Positions 5,523-13,272 of a stretch of 29,424 nt of DNA are shown piece after piece. Positions within the stretch are counted from its first letter, which is position 1. Each line of letters starts with the position of its first letter. The notes beneath the pieces are model-generated. The model did not search any database. It saw only the letters and a program-made list of their open reading frames with translations, and was not told the DNA's origin. This stretch comes from a virus, in IMG/VR virus record IMGVR_UViG_3300037427_000053, positions 1 to 29,424 of that record; one strand, 5' to 3'. The translations under genes were made by a program, and so were the position numbers.

Positions 5523-5812
5523 TACCTTGCCTCTAACATAAGTTTAAGTTTTTCTATTTCTATTTCTAAGTCGTGAACTCTTGCAACCGTATCTTGTACA
5601 GATTTGGGTGGCTGGAACTCATCAATCCAGTTGTCGTTCTCCTCAACTTCTTGCATTGTTAGTTCAAGATTGTGTTCAAGAAAACTAATGCGTTCTGTCA
5701 GCCCAAAATAAACCCAAACACTGACTGCCGTGAAAGCAATCATGCTTATAAGATTCCGCAATGGAATTGTTATCTCGCTTGCTTCGTTTAACTTTGTCGC
5801 TGCTTGTTTCAT
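5522..5812 (-). CDS. Single-TM coiled-coil protein, spanin-like topology
   Basis: 96 residues: a short N-terminal region, one hydrophobic segment at about 18-38 (LISMIAFTAVSVWVYFGL), then a charged extramembrane part with a coiled coil at about 72-95. The order (N-in anchor, helical periplasmic domain) is that of inner-membrane spanins such as Rz. I see no embedded or adjacent lipoprotein partner with a convincing lipobox, so the spanin role is only a possibility. Proteins starting MKQAATKLNEASEI are familiar from marine phages but uncharacterised. Confidence 0.65.
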   Translation of the reverse strand: MKQAATKLNEASEITIPLRNLISMIAFTAVSVWVYFGLTERISFLEHNLELTMQEVEENDNWIDEFQPPKSVQDTVARVHDLEIEIEKLKLMLEAR

Positions 5813-6228
5813 TAGATATCTCTACGTCCTCTTACTGCCGCCAACGCTTTATTAAACGAATAAAACTCCGCTTTATCTTCATCAAATAACTTAGGCGACA
5901 TGCGCTTTGACTTTTGTTGCACCTCAGAAACTGGCAAGAACACTGCTTTCCTATGTTGATAGCCCACACAGCATAATATGTCATAGTCCTTAACACTCCC
6001 AATAATTTTATTCTGGCGGCCATGCCCAAACTGAAAATGGTAACACGGAAGGCGCTTGCCTTTCTGTAATAGTAGGCTCGCAGTCTTAACTTGTATCCTG
6101 ATAAATTCATCATCTTTCCACGCTAGTAAGTCAACTTTGTCTTGCGGACACATAGACACCCGCCAACCTAATGATAACACAATGGCAGCGGCTTGATACT
6201 CACCGATAAGCCCTGTTGTCGTACTCAT
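5812..6228 (-). CDS. PD-(D/E)XK nuclease-like protein (QxK type)
   Basis: 138 residues with start ATG 6228, chosen for its ATGA overlap with the preceding stop rather than the longer frame to 6291. E10 (GLIGEYQAA), D33 (DKVDLLAW) and Q46-V-K48 (IRIQVKTA) fit the E-D-QxK arrangement of the PDDEXK_5 group, which includes the homing endonuclease I-Ssp6803I and Hjc-like proteins. Expected fold: alpha-beta-beta-beta-alpha. It could be a resolvase, a free-standing homing nuclease or an anti-competitor nuclease. Its location inside the lysis cassette is odd for a recombination enzyme. Confidence 0.72.
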   Translation of the reverse strand: MSTTTGLIGEYQAAAIVLSLGWRVSMCPQDKVDLLAWKDDEFIRIQVKTASLLLQKGKRLPCYHFQFGHGRQNKIIGSVKDYDILCCVGYQHRKAVFLPVSEVQQKSKRMSPKLFDEDKAEFYSFNKALAAVRGRRDI

Positions 6229-6725
6229 CCAATGCCAATCGCTTTTGCTGTTGATACCATCACCGTGATAAACAGCCCGACTACTACGCAAGCAAGCGCA
6301 AGGACAGCCAAGCCAATCTTCATGTTATCAATCATTTCTTGCTGGGAAAGCGCGGCTTCTCTACGCGCCTTGGCCTGGGCTTCCCTGGCCTCGCGTATTC
6401 TCTTAGCACGTTCATCTAGTATAGACTGCCAAGTACCAGCGCCAAATCTGTGGTCTGTTAGCCTCCTGATTTCAGCAACCTGTTCAGCAGCTAACCGTGC
6501 GTCTATCAGTTCCTTTGCAACACTCTCAACGCCAAACTGGTCTGCTATACCCATGCCGCCTTTCTTGTTGCTTGCAGCTTGTACTTGCTGTTGACCGTTA
6601 AGCAGCGCGTCTATGTCGCCTGCAATAGCACTAATGTCTTTGGCTGTACCAAGGGCTGACTTAATACCATCCACACTTGCTTTCACAAGCGCAATGCCAG
6701 CTAATGCAGTGCTAATCGGTTCCAC
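6225..6725 (-). CDS. Tail-anchored coiled-coil membrane protein (GTG start)
   Basis: 166 residues from GTG 6725, which overlaps the previous stop by one base (TAGTG) and gives the MEPISTALAGIALVK start I recall for related phage proteins. An upstream GTG at 6764 is possible. Residues 8-45 are a mildly hydrophobic amphipathic helix, about 66-130 a long Ala/Arg/Glu-rich helix, and 137-158 a clear transmembrane segment. No catalytic motif. It belongs to the lysis/membrane cassette, but no specific function can be assigned. Confidence 0.68.
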   Translation of the reverse strand: MEPISTALAGIALVKASVDGIKSALGTAKDISAIAGDIDALLNGQQQVQAASNKKGGMGIADQFGVESVAKELIDARLAAEQVAEIRRLTDHRFGAGTWQSILDERAKRIREAREAQAKARREAALSQQEMIDNMKIGLAVLALACVVVGLFITVMVSTAKAIGIG

Positions 6726-6928
6726 TAAGACAACATTCCTTTTTTCAAAGCTTGGCACCGCCACTTTTTAGGCATCAGGCCGTGTGTCATCTCACCAACG
6801 TCACGCCCCATTTCCATAGCCCTGCGTTCGCAGGCTGCGCGGGTATCGTAGGGGCCGCGAGTGTCGTGAAATTCGATACAATCGGTTGGAGTCGCTATTG
6901 CGCAAGCCAGTACGATTGCCTTAAACAT
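6725..6928 (-). CDS. Small cysteine-containing exported-type protein (67 aa)
   Basis: MFKAIVLACAIATPTDC opens like a short signal peptide (K3 then a hydrophobic run). The rest has CIEFHDTRGPYDTRAACERR and a C-terminal KKWRCQ, giving cysteines at about 9, 17, 33 and 58 that could make disulfides outside the membrane. VLAC is a poor lipobox, so I do not call it a lipoprotein. It lies between two membrane-protein genes and overlaps the upstream gene by 8 nt. Function unknown. Confidence 0.62.
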   Translation of the reverse strand: MFKAIVLACAIATPTDCIEFHDTRGPYDTRAACERRAMEMGRDVGEMTHGLMPKKWRCQALKKGMLS

Positions 6929-7088
6929 CTTTCCCTAGAAGCCTCTGAACGGTCTTGGTTTCCCAGATGCGAATCAGCACCCAGATACCAGTGAACAGTG
7001 CCACAAAGTCAGGAACCATAGCCATCCAAGCGGCGACTGTGCCTGTTCCAGCAGCTACGTCAACAATTACTTTGTTTTCCTCATTCAT
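6921..7088 (-). CDS. Single-TM small protein, class II/III holin candidate
   Basis: 55 residues: MNEENKVIVDVAAGTGTVAA, a hydrophobic segment at about 18-42 (AWMAMVPDFVALFTGIWVLI), then RIWETKTVQRLLGK. The size, single membrane segment and basic C-terminus resemble podovirus holins such as T7 17.5, but without strong sequence identity I can see. It starts directly at the preceding stop (TGATG) and has ATGAATGAGG at the start. With the 3TM protein downstream, the cassette has two holin candidates. Confidence 0.62.
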   Translation of the reverse strand: MNEENKVIVDVAAGTGTVAAWMAMVPDFVALFTGIWVLIRIWETKTVQRLLGKDV

Positions 7089-7267
7089 CAGTCAGCATCC
7101 GCTATTGTTAGTTCGCCAGCGTCAATCTTGGCTTGAATATCGTCAGGCAGGGTGTCTTTGTTTTTACGAAGCCACGATTGAAACTCAGGGTCTATGCTAA
7201 TACAACTTCTTGCGCCATCACCATAAATGTCTACACCCTCAAAAGCCCTACGAAAAGAATAACTCAT
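7088..7267 (-). CDS. Small hypothetical protein (59 aa)
   Basis: Starts MSYSFRRAFEGVDIYGDGAR at ATG 7267, which overlaps the fibre-gene stop as ATGA; a longer start at 7282 is less likely. The C-terminal half is acidic and helical (FQSWLRKNKDTLPDDIQAKI). No membrane segment or known motif. Its place between the last fibre protein and the holin-like gene suggests either a fibre accessory or a lysis-cassette leader; the sequence does not decide. Confidence 0.6.
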   Translation of the reverse strand: MSYSFRRAFEGVDIYGDGARSCISIDPEFQSWLRKNKDTLPDDIQAKIDAGELTIADAD

Positions 7268-8373
7268 AATTCTGCACTCCACGCTAAGTATGCTGATATG
7301 TTTGCAGCCCGGAAAGTAGAGGCATTTCCAGCAGTCAATACATTTGCAGTTATAAAGTGGGTGTAAGCCGTATTTGTTGTAGTTCTAATAAGAGTTGGTA
7401 CATCGTTACATGCTACAGAACTACTTGCTGTCCTTACTTCGTAGTGGGCCGCTGTTCCTGATGTTTCTAGGGCAGTTGGACTAGCCCTCATTGTTACAGG
7501 GAAACTATTCGTACCATTAGCGGTAGTAGTTGTGTCATTGTCTGCAACCATAAAAGTATCATATTGGGTATCTACACTTATTTTATAATAATACCTCTGA
7601 CACCTAGCCAACTCATCGCCATAGCTGCGGTGTTCAAACGGCGTGGCTGCCTGACCGACTTCAAGCTGTACGCCTGTAATTTCTAATGTATTATCTGTTG
7701 AAGCAAATAAACTACCTATACCCGGCGCACGATTAGCACTGGTAGTTGGGGCTAAAGCATCATCGTTAATTGTGCCACTTGTGTATGTGCTTCCAGCATA
7801 AAGCCAAAAATTCATTGTAAGTTCAGCAGAATTATCGTCATCAACTTGAGTGCTACTTGCAGCGGGAACAGTCATTGTGTATCTGGCCCAAGATGTACCT
7901 ATTGTATGCAATTTACTTATCTGTCTATTTGTGCCATTTGTAAATTCAAATTCAGTAGCTATGGCTCTACTTGCATTTGATTTAGCATAAAATGAAAGTG
8001 TAAATGCTTGTGTTGATGTGCTTGATGCTTTTAATTTTTGTAGATTAAACCCTTCTAGTATGTGTTGAAGAACAAACAACTCACCTGCTGCTATAGAAGT
8101 ATCTATTGTTGTACAGTCAAGTTTTAACGCATTGGAAAATCCTGCCAAATCAGTGACTGTTGATTGAGACATTGTAAAACGACCTGCTGATGCAGCACCA
8201 AATGCAACTTTAAATCTGTCTAAAGTAAAATACCCATCAGTCGCTCCTAGTCCAGTAACTGATGTATTTCTCTGTGCAACCTGCATCGCACCATTGATAA
8301 CAAGGTTGCGGCCTGTGATACCACCAGCATCTGCGCTACCAGCTAGGTCTGCGAAATCTCTTGCTCTGCTCAT
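7264..8373 (-). CDS. Tail fibre / receptor-binding protein (NLVINGAMQVAQR type)
   Basis: 369 residues. The N-terminus (MSRARDFADLAGSADAGGIT) leads to GRNLVINGAMQVAQRNTSV, a motif common in marine-phage fibre tips, then a Ser/Thr/Ala-rich beta region and ITGVQLEVGQAATPFEHRSY, a segment usually found at the end of a lectin-like carbohydrate-binding domain. The last 110 residues (RCQRYYYKIS onward) form a further beta domain. Probably the distal adhesion protein that decides host range. Followed downstream by lysis genes; preceded by a fibre assembly chaperone. Confidence 0.75.
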   Translation of the reverse strand: MSRARDFADLAGSADAGGITGRNLVINGAMQVAQRNTSVTGLGATDGYFTLDRFKVAFGAASAGRFTMSQSTVTDLAGFSNALKLDCTTIDTSIAAGELFVLQHILEGFNLQKLKASSTSTQAFTLSFYAKSNASRAIATEFEFTNGTNRQISKLHTIGTSWARYTMTVPAASSTQVDDDNSAELTMNFWLYAGSTYTSGTINDDALAPTTSANRAPGIGSLFASTDNTLEITGVQLEVGQAATPFEHRSYGDELARCQRYYYKISVDTQYDTFMVADNDTTTTANGTNSFPVTMRASPTALETSGTAAHYEVRTASSSVACNDVPTLIRTTTNTAYTHFITANVLTAGNASTFRAANISAYLAWSAEL

Positions 8374-8377
8374 ATCA

Positions 8378-8707
8378 TTACTCCGGTTTCGTAGGCCATG
8401 TTACATCATCCAAACTAGTTGCGGAATTGGTTATGTCACGCAATGCTTGTCGATATGTTGTTTGTGCAGATGTAATATCCGCTGTATCAGCAAAAATCCA
8501 ATGGTCTGTTTCTGCAATCAAACGATTACGTTCTGTGCGTAGTTCTTGTAACTTGAAAGCAGTAATAAGTTCAGCTTCTTTTTTTTCTACAACAGAAGCA
8601 TCCCAAGATACTACGTTGCCATCTTTGTCTTTCGCTACAGCGTCATCACCATTACCGCTGATAGAGACAGCATCTGCATATAGTGCGTAAATTGCCTCAT
8701 GCCTCAT
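8378..8707 (-). CDS. Tail fibre assembly chaperone-like protein
   Basis: 109 residues. The C-terminal half has the pattern LRTERNRLIAETDHW, then YRQALRDI and finally WPTKPE, characteristic of the phage tail assembly chaperone family (DUF4376-like/PF16778-like). Such proteins help trimerise or attach the neighbouring fibre and are normally encoded next to it, as here. The N-terminal part (MRHEAIYALYADAVSIS) is variable in the family. Overlaps the preceding gene by 4 nt. Confidence 0.75.
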   Translation of the reverse strand: MRHEAIYALYADAVSISGNGDDAVAKDKDGNVVSWDASVVEKKEAELITAFKLQELRTERNRLIAETDHWIFADTADITSAQTTYRQALRDITNSATSLDDVTWPTKPE

Positions 8708-9540
8708 GCCGCAATCTCCATAACTGTAATTGTAGATAAAACACCATAAGTATCATTATATCCTCGCCTGTTTAAGTAGATAGTGCCAGAACCAGTTGCC
8801 CATTGTAGCTTATACGTTATTGCACTTGTGGTTGCTGGGGAATCTAAGTATTGAATAGCTTCTGGCTGTATCTCTGTGTTGTTGTTTAACCTAGCATAGC
8901 CTGTAACATTTATAGAACTGCCTCCTGTTCCAACAATCGCTGTACTATCTCGCAGTAGCTTAATTACATTATTCTGACTAGTTGTTGAGTTGCCAATATG
9001 AAGTGTGTACGACACTAATATTTTGTTGGAAGATGATGATGGTGTAATAGATATAGTAGCACCCGATATATCAGCAAAGGTACTTTCCCCCTGTGCTACT
9101 TGACTGGCTATAGCGGCGATTGATGTTTGTTTAACTTGCAAAACCTTACCAGCGGATACACCAGTGAGTCCTGACCCATCACCAGTAAATGACGTTGCTG
9201 TTATAGCCCCGCTAACTGTTATACCCCCACTAAACGTACCACCATCTTTAGCTGACACTGTGTCTGCTACAGTAAAAATGTCATAGACAACAACCTCAAC
9301 AATATCTCCAGCAGACAAAGCAGATAAGCCAGCAATGGTGTTAGCTGTGCTGGTGTTGTAGTCAGTGCCAGCAACCAAGGCTATGCCGTTCAGTGATACA
9401 TCTACATAGTTGCCATCGCTAAATACTAGCGTGTTGCTATTGTCATCTGCGCCGGACAGTGACGTAGCACCAGCCGTGGCTGTGAAGTAATAGCGTGACC
9501 TTACGCCAGTTCCTGTCGGGCTTTTTCCTATGTAGGGCAT
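8704..9540 (-). CDS. Tail fibre-type structural protein (YIGKSPTGTG module)
   Basis: 278 residues. The first about 95 residues contain MPYIGKSPTGTGVRSRYYF, LVFSDGNYVDVSLNGIALV and AGDIVEVVVYDIF, a beta module repeated in many marine-phage tail proteins. A short SFTGDGSGLTGVSAG collagen-like turn repeat (about 118-133) joins it to a C-terminal beta-sandwich-like domain of about 140 residues ending in YGVLSTITVMEIAA. Probably a fibre branch or base piece. Its N-terminal module resembles that of the 330-residue protein upstream. Confidence 0.7.
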   Translation of the reverse strand: MPYIGKSPTGTGVRSRYYFTATAGATSLSGADDNSNTLVFSDGNYVDVSLNGIALVAGTDYNTSTANTIAGLSALSAGDIVEVVVYDIFTVADTVSAKDGGTFSGGITVSGAITATSFTGDGSGLTGVSAGKVLQVKQTSIAAIASQVAQGESTFADISGATISITPSSSSNKILVSYTLHIGNSTTSQNNVIKLLRDSTAIVGTGGSSINVTGYARLNNNTEIQPEAIQYLDSPATTSAITYKLQWATGSGTIYLNRRGYNDTYGVLSTITVMEIAA

Positions 9541-9549
9541 CTGCCTCTC

Positions 9550-10149
9550 CTATTTGTACGCTGTGATTTGCATGGTTGGTACTACTACTTGAGCTAAAGC
9601 AGCTCCATCCCAATACACATTTTCGTGTACGTTAGCCCCATAGCTGACGTTCGCATAATTTCTACCCATCAGTTTAATCGTCTTTGCTGAAGTCCAAGAC
9701 GCAACTCTGCCGCTTGCGGTGTTTGCGGAACCGCCAATTGCAATTGCCCAACGAAAGTTTACATGTTCACCATCATAACTACCACCACCGCCATATGTTT
9801 TCCTTGTTTGTGTAACCTCATCACTATCAATGTACATTTTGAAGTGAGTAATAACGGAAGGATATGCCCCGTAAACACGGAAATTAAACTCATAAACAAC
9901 TATCGTTGCACCAGCAGGTGGTGTGTATGAAATGTTTGAACCAGTAATATCTGCGTAAGATTCAGTTAAGGCTTGCTTAACTGTTATGTTACTCAGTGAA
10001 TAAGTGCCACTTGGCACTGTAACTGAATCGCCATTTCCGTTTAGAAATAACTGTTCAATTATATTGCTACCAGCCCCAGTAACAGTGCCAGTGAACGCAA
10101 AGTTATCGGATAGGTTAACTGACTCTGATTGTATTTTCGATAAAGCCAT
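9550..10149 (-). CDS. Fibre-associated structural protein (199 aa)
   Basis: MALSKIQSESVNLSDNFAF start with GTVTGAGS is a recognisable short fibre attachment lead in marine phages, followed by a beta-rich domain with Gly-rich loop TYGGGGSYDG (about 118-128). The C-terminal domain layout (VVYEF.F, then IKLMGRNYANVS) parallels that of the neighbouring 278-residue protein, so both may carry the same type of tip domain. No enzyme motif. TAATG-like packing with the next gene upstream. Confidence 0.6.
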   Translation of the reverse strand: MALSKIQSESVNLSDNFAFTGTVTGAGSNIIEQLFLNGNGDSVTVPSGTYSLSNITVKQALTESYADITGSNISYTPPAGATIVVYEFNFRVYGAYPSVITHFKMYIDSDEVTQTRKTYGGGGSYDGEHVNFRWAIAIGGSANTASGRVASWTSAKTIKLMGRNYANVSYGANVHENVYWDGAALAQVVVPTMQITAYK

Positions 10150-10406
10150 TAGGGTGCCTCTGAAAGTGAACTACTGTCTGGATTGAAAACCATACCCTGC
10201 ACACTCATACCCGCTGCCCACTCATCAATTTCTGTCTTGGCGGCAGTGTATGCTTGCTGGACATACTGTGCGTCTGTAGTTCCATCAACAATATCTATCC
10301 GTTTATCTACGATGAACACGTTATTTGAAGCGTCAACGCACCGTAAGCCGACTAGCTTTTCAGTGCTGTCGTTTATAAATTTATCGACCGTGTAAGTTAT
10401 ACTCAT
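10149..10406 (-). CDS. Hypothetical protein in fibre cluster (85 aa)
   Basis: MSITYTVDKFINDSTEKLVG begins a small beta-then-helix protein (RCVDASNNVFIVDKRI, then QYVQQAYTAAKTEIDEWAA). No membrane segment and no known motif. The position between two fibre-type genes suggests a connector or chaperone, but this is only context. It overlaps the next start by one base. Confidence 0.55.
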   Translation of the reverse strand: MSITYTVDKFINDSTEKLVGLRCVDASNNVFIVDKRIDIVDGTTDAQYVQQAYTAAKTEIDEWAAGMSVQGMVFNPDSSSLSEAP

Positions 10407-10415
10407 TTTATTCTC

Positions 10416-11408
10416 CTATCCCGCAAAGTTGTTTCCAGCCATAAACATAGCTAGGGTAAAACCCCTAGTGATTCCAGTTCTGTTTTTAATTGTGATTGTA
10501 TGCCCAGATGAAAATACGCAAATACTACCGTCAGTATTAGCCGTAGCCTGACCTACTGCGCCTTGAGCAGAAAGGCCAGCGCAACTACCATAGCCAATCC
10601 GATACAAGCCATTAGTGCCAGAGGCAGTGTCGTAAAGTGCCAATAGCCCACAACCAGCAACAGTACCATTAATTACAATAGAGGCATCGTCAGCTAAAGT
10701 TACATTAGTACCGTGATTGAAAAACCCAAAGTCTCTGTTTGATGTTTCCACTTTGCCAGTTGAAGTTATGCGTAGGTGTTCTGCTATAGTTGGTGAACCA
10801 GAACCAGTGCTAGTACCAGTTGTAAATGTAAGTGCGGTACTATCTCCGTTGCTATCGTAAACGCCAGAAATTCTTGCTTGAACACCTGTGGAACCAGTGC
10901 TTGTATCGCCAGAATAGAAGTCAATTTTACCTAGACTGTCTCCTGACGTACCAGTTGTGTCTGAAGTTGACAGCGTTAATACGCCGCCGATTGAAGATTC
11001 TACTGATAAATCTGACAGAGGGCTTGCACTACCAATACCAACACGATTGTTCGTGCTGTCAACTTTGAGGGTGCTAGTGTCAACGGTAAGGTCTCCGCTA
11101 AACGTGCCTGTTGTAGCCGTTAAAGGAAATGTGGGCGGGTGTGTGGCAGTCTGTTGGGCCTTGCCTTGGTACACTACATAGAACTCATCTGTGCTGGCTA
11201 CGTTGCCTGTCATTGTCAATGTTGTGCCAGACACTGTATAAGCCTTGCCGCTGCCTGGTTCTTGCCGCACGTTATTTACAAATACTTCTATCTCTTGCTC
11301 ATTGCCAACAGCGTGAGTAAGCGTATAGCCAGTGCCGCCATCTCCAGTGATGGTCTGTTTAGCCATTGCGCTAAATCGTGCGGCTGGTGTGTTTCCAAGA
11401 TAAGACAT
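10416..11408 (-). CDS. Tail fibre-type protein with YLGNTP module and TSS-like repeats
   Basis: 330 residues. MSYLGNTPAARFSAMAKQTI followed by EQEIEVFVNNVRQEPGSGKA and DEFYVVYQGKAQQ is a beta module of the same type as in the 278-residue protein. Residues about 98-150 hold FSGDLTVDTSTLKVDSTNNR and VGIGSASP, the stacked beta pattern found before peptidase-type chaperones or fibre tips. The C-terminal domain is beta-rich with a Gly/Cys pair (AGCGLL, SCAGLS). Probably a fibre branch. Confidence 0.68.
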   Translation of the reverse strand: MSYLGNTPAARFSAMAKQTITGDGGTGYTLTHAVGNEQEIEVFVNNVRQEPGSGKAYTVSGTTLTMTGNVASTDEFYVVYQGKAQQTATHPPTFPLTATTGTFSGDLTVDTSTLKVDSTNNRVGIGSASPLSDLSVESSIGGVLTLSTSDTTGTSGDSLGKIDFYSGDTSTGSTGVQARISGVYDSNGDSTALTFTTGTSTGSGSPTIAEHLRITSTGKVETSNRDFGFFNHGTNVTLADDASIVINGTVAGCGLLALYDTASGTNGLYRIGYGSCAGLSAQGAVGQATANTDGSICVFSSGHTITIKNRTGITRGFTLAMFMAGNNFAG

Positions 11409-11418
11409 TTGCTAATCC

Positions 11419-11769
11419 TTATGATGTAATATCTAAGTGACTAAGAACACAGTCTGCTGATGACGCTGTGTCTGAAATAACTGTTATCTTATCGCCCGGT
11501 TCCATAACAACTTTTTGGTCGCCACCGACAACCACTAAGCTGCCGCCCACAGGAATTGGTGCTGACTTCACCAAGAAAACACTGACCTCGTTGCCAGATG
11601 TTCTTGCCGAGGCATCCAATTTTACATCAATCAAGATTTGACTGGTTCCAGTATTGGCTACACTCAATCCAATAACTGTGGTTTCCGTGGATGCACCACA
11701 AGTCAACACATCCGTTCCAGCACTGGTTGCGATGTTTTGTTTTACTTCTGATAAAAATGCGTTTGCCAT
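11419..11769 (-). CDS. Small beta-rich tail-associated protein (116 aa)
   Basis: MANAFLSEVKQNIATSAGTD start, then a compact beta fold with VIGLSVANTGTSQILIDVKL and GGSLVVVGGDQKVVMEPGDK. It resembles small phage structural proteins placed between the T7-type fibre and accessory fibres in marine phages, possibly a fibre-joint protein. It starts 5 nt after the stop of the main fibre gene. No further function can be inferred. Confidence 0.6.
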   Translation of the reverse strand: MANAFLSEVKQNIATSAGTDVLTCGASTETTVIGLSVANTGTSQILIDVKLDASARTSGNEVSVFLVKSAPIPVGGSLVVVGGDQKVVMEPGDKITVISDTASSADCVLSHLDITS

Positions 11770-11773
11770 TGTC

Positions 11774-13210
11774 CTATCCTAACGCTATTGCAAATGCTAA
11801 TGCTGATGGGTCAGATTCAGTAAAACTAATATTAGTTAGCTGTGAACCATCTACGGCTGGCAACTTAGCTGAACCATCAAGCGTAACAACTTGATTTGCA
11901 GAAGTGCCAGTATCTAATCGTGCTGTAGCTACTGAACCAGTAAGCTGCCCACCATCAATAGATTTGTTTGTTAATGTCTGTGTTGCTGTTGTGCCAACAA
12001 TCTCTTGGTTGCCGCCAGCCGGAAGCGTCAGTGCGTTTGTAACCTCGGCTGAGTGTGGCTGCGCTTTAACTGTTTGACCGTGACTGTTGGATTCGCAGTT
12101 AAATATAATACTTCCAGGGTTAGTGTTTCCTCGCACAACCACAGCACCTGTGCCATTTGGTGCTAGGTCTAAGTTAGCGTTTGATTCTGTGATAATATCA
12201 TTGCCATTAGTGTCTAGGTTGCCACCCATCTGGGGTGTTGTGTCCTCAACAACATTAGCAAGATTGCCTATTGCTGAAACTACATTGATAAATGCGCTTC
12301 CATTGTAAACGCGCATGTCACCGTCAGTAGTGTTAAAATACAAATCTCCGGCATCCAAGTTCGATGTTGGGTCTGAACCTGACGCGCCATGATATTGGCC
12401 TTGAAATGTTGTTAGTGTTGTCGCAGCGTTTGTTTCTGCTAGTTCAGCGGCTGTCTTTGCAGTCTCAGCATCATTTTTATGGCCCAATGCTGTTGTAGCA
12501 CTAGCAGCAGCAGCCGTGGCTGATGCGGCGGCTGATACAGCATCTACAAGCAACGCCCAATAACTTGTGTTTGTTAAAGCTGTACCGGCTGGCGAATCTT
12601 GCAGTGCAATATATACGTTGTTTAACTGTGCTGTTGTAGTTGATTTTACAATGTCACGTTCAATGTATGCCGCTGTCGTGGTTGTAGCGTCTGAACCTTT
12701 GAATGTGCCAATCTCTTGGAAAATGGCTAAGTCACCGCTAGTGTCAAACCCAAGAATTTTGTTAGCTCGGTCTGTTGCCCCTACTGTAAATTCAGCCGTA
12801 GCAATGGTATTTGTTTGTGACAGTTTGAGTGAACGGCCTAGTTCCTCTTGCAACTCTTGCGTGATAAAAGTCAGTTTGTCCAATGCATCTTCATGCGTAT
12901 CGGCTGGGAACGGGTCATTAGCTACATAGTCTGTAAGCTGGGTACGGGCTGTTGTTCTAAGCAGCACAACAGTTTCGCCTGTTGCTGGTATGTTGCCAGA
13001 GGTAAACACAACATTGCCGCCACTGGCACTGCCAACGCCCGTTACAGTGTAATGCGTGGTTTTTGTCTTTACTGTTTCAGCACCAGTCGCAACAGTACGA
13101 ATAACAACCGTGATATCGTCATCATCGAATATCTTGAAGTTATACGAAAACGTGTCGTTTGACCCATCGCCGTTCGCGCTTTTCTTAGTTGTGGTGCTAC
13201 TAACTGTCAT
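11774..13210 (-). CDS. T7 gp17-like tail fibre with N-terminal anchoring domain
   Basis: 478 residues. The N-terminal 150 residues (NDTFSYNFKIFDDDDITVV, THYTVTGVGSASGGNVVF, TARTQLTDYVANDPFPADTH, HEDALDKLTFITQELQEEL) match the T7 fibre attachment domain that docks on the tail tube. An Ala-rich coiled coil at about 227-266 (AASATAAAASATTALGHKN) forms the shaft. Then come DLYFNTTDGDMRVYNGSAF and QMGGNLDTNGNDI repeats. T7 gp17 is 553 residues. AGGAG (13221-13217) 6 nt before ATG sets the start. The other fibre-type proteins downstream presumably attach to this one. Confidence 0.82.
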   Translation of the reverse strand: MTVSSTTTKKSANGDGSNDTFSYNFKIFDDDDITVVIRTVATGAETVKTKTTHYTVTGVGSASGGNVVFTSGNIPATGETVVLLRTTARTQLTDYVANDPFPADTHEDALDKLTFITQELQEELGRSLKLSQTNTIATAEFTVGATDRANKILGFDTSGDLAIFQEIGTFKGSDATTTTAAYIERDIVKSTTTAQLNNVYIALQDSPAGTALTNTSYWALLVDAVSAAASATAAAASATTALGHKNDAETAKTAAELAETNAATTLTTFQGQYHGASGSDPTSNLDAGDLYFNTTDGDMRVYNGSAFINVVSAIGNLANVVEDTTPQMGGNLDTNGNDIITESNANLDLAPNGTGAVVVRGNTNPGSIIFNCESNSHGQTVKAQPHSAEVTNALTLPAGGNQEIVGTTATQTLTNKSIDGGQLTGSVATARLDTGTSANQVVTLDGSAKLPAVDGSQLTNISFTESDPSALAFAIALG

Positions 13211-13253
13211 TTCAAACTCCTAGAGTATATATACCTTATTTTGACGGTTTAAG

Positions 13254-13272
13254 AAAGGTTGTTAAAACCTTT
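13254..13272 (-). other. Hairpin straddling stop of internal virion gene
   Basis: Perfect 7-bp arms AAAGGTT/AACCTTT around a 5-nt loop, with the TAA stop of the 876-residue gene inside. On the minus strand it is followed by CTTAAACC, not a T-run, so it is a poor intrinsic terminator. It may be an RNA-processing or mRNA-stability element between the internal-protein and fibre genes. Confidence 0.35.

Noticed and set aside
6725-6928. Lipoprotein (o-spanin) call for the 67-residue protein
   Set aside because: VLAC lies only nine residues from the start with Leu at -2 and a single Lys before it, so it is a poor lipobox.
13217-13252. Promoter TTAAAC - 17 nt - TATACT in front of the T7-type fibre gene
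   Set aside because: The predicted +1 would fall at about 13217 and remove the AGGAG ribosome site; the alternative TATATA has a poor -35. Not supported enough to annotate.
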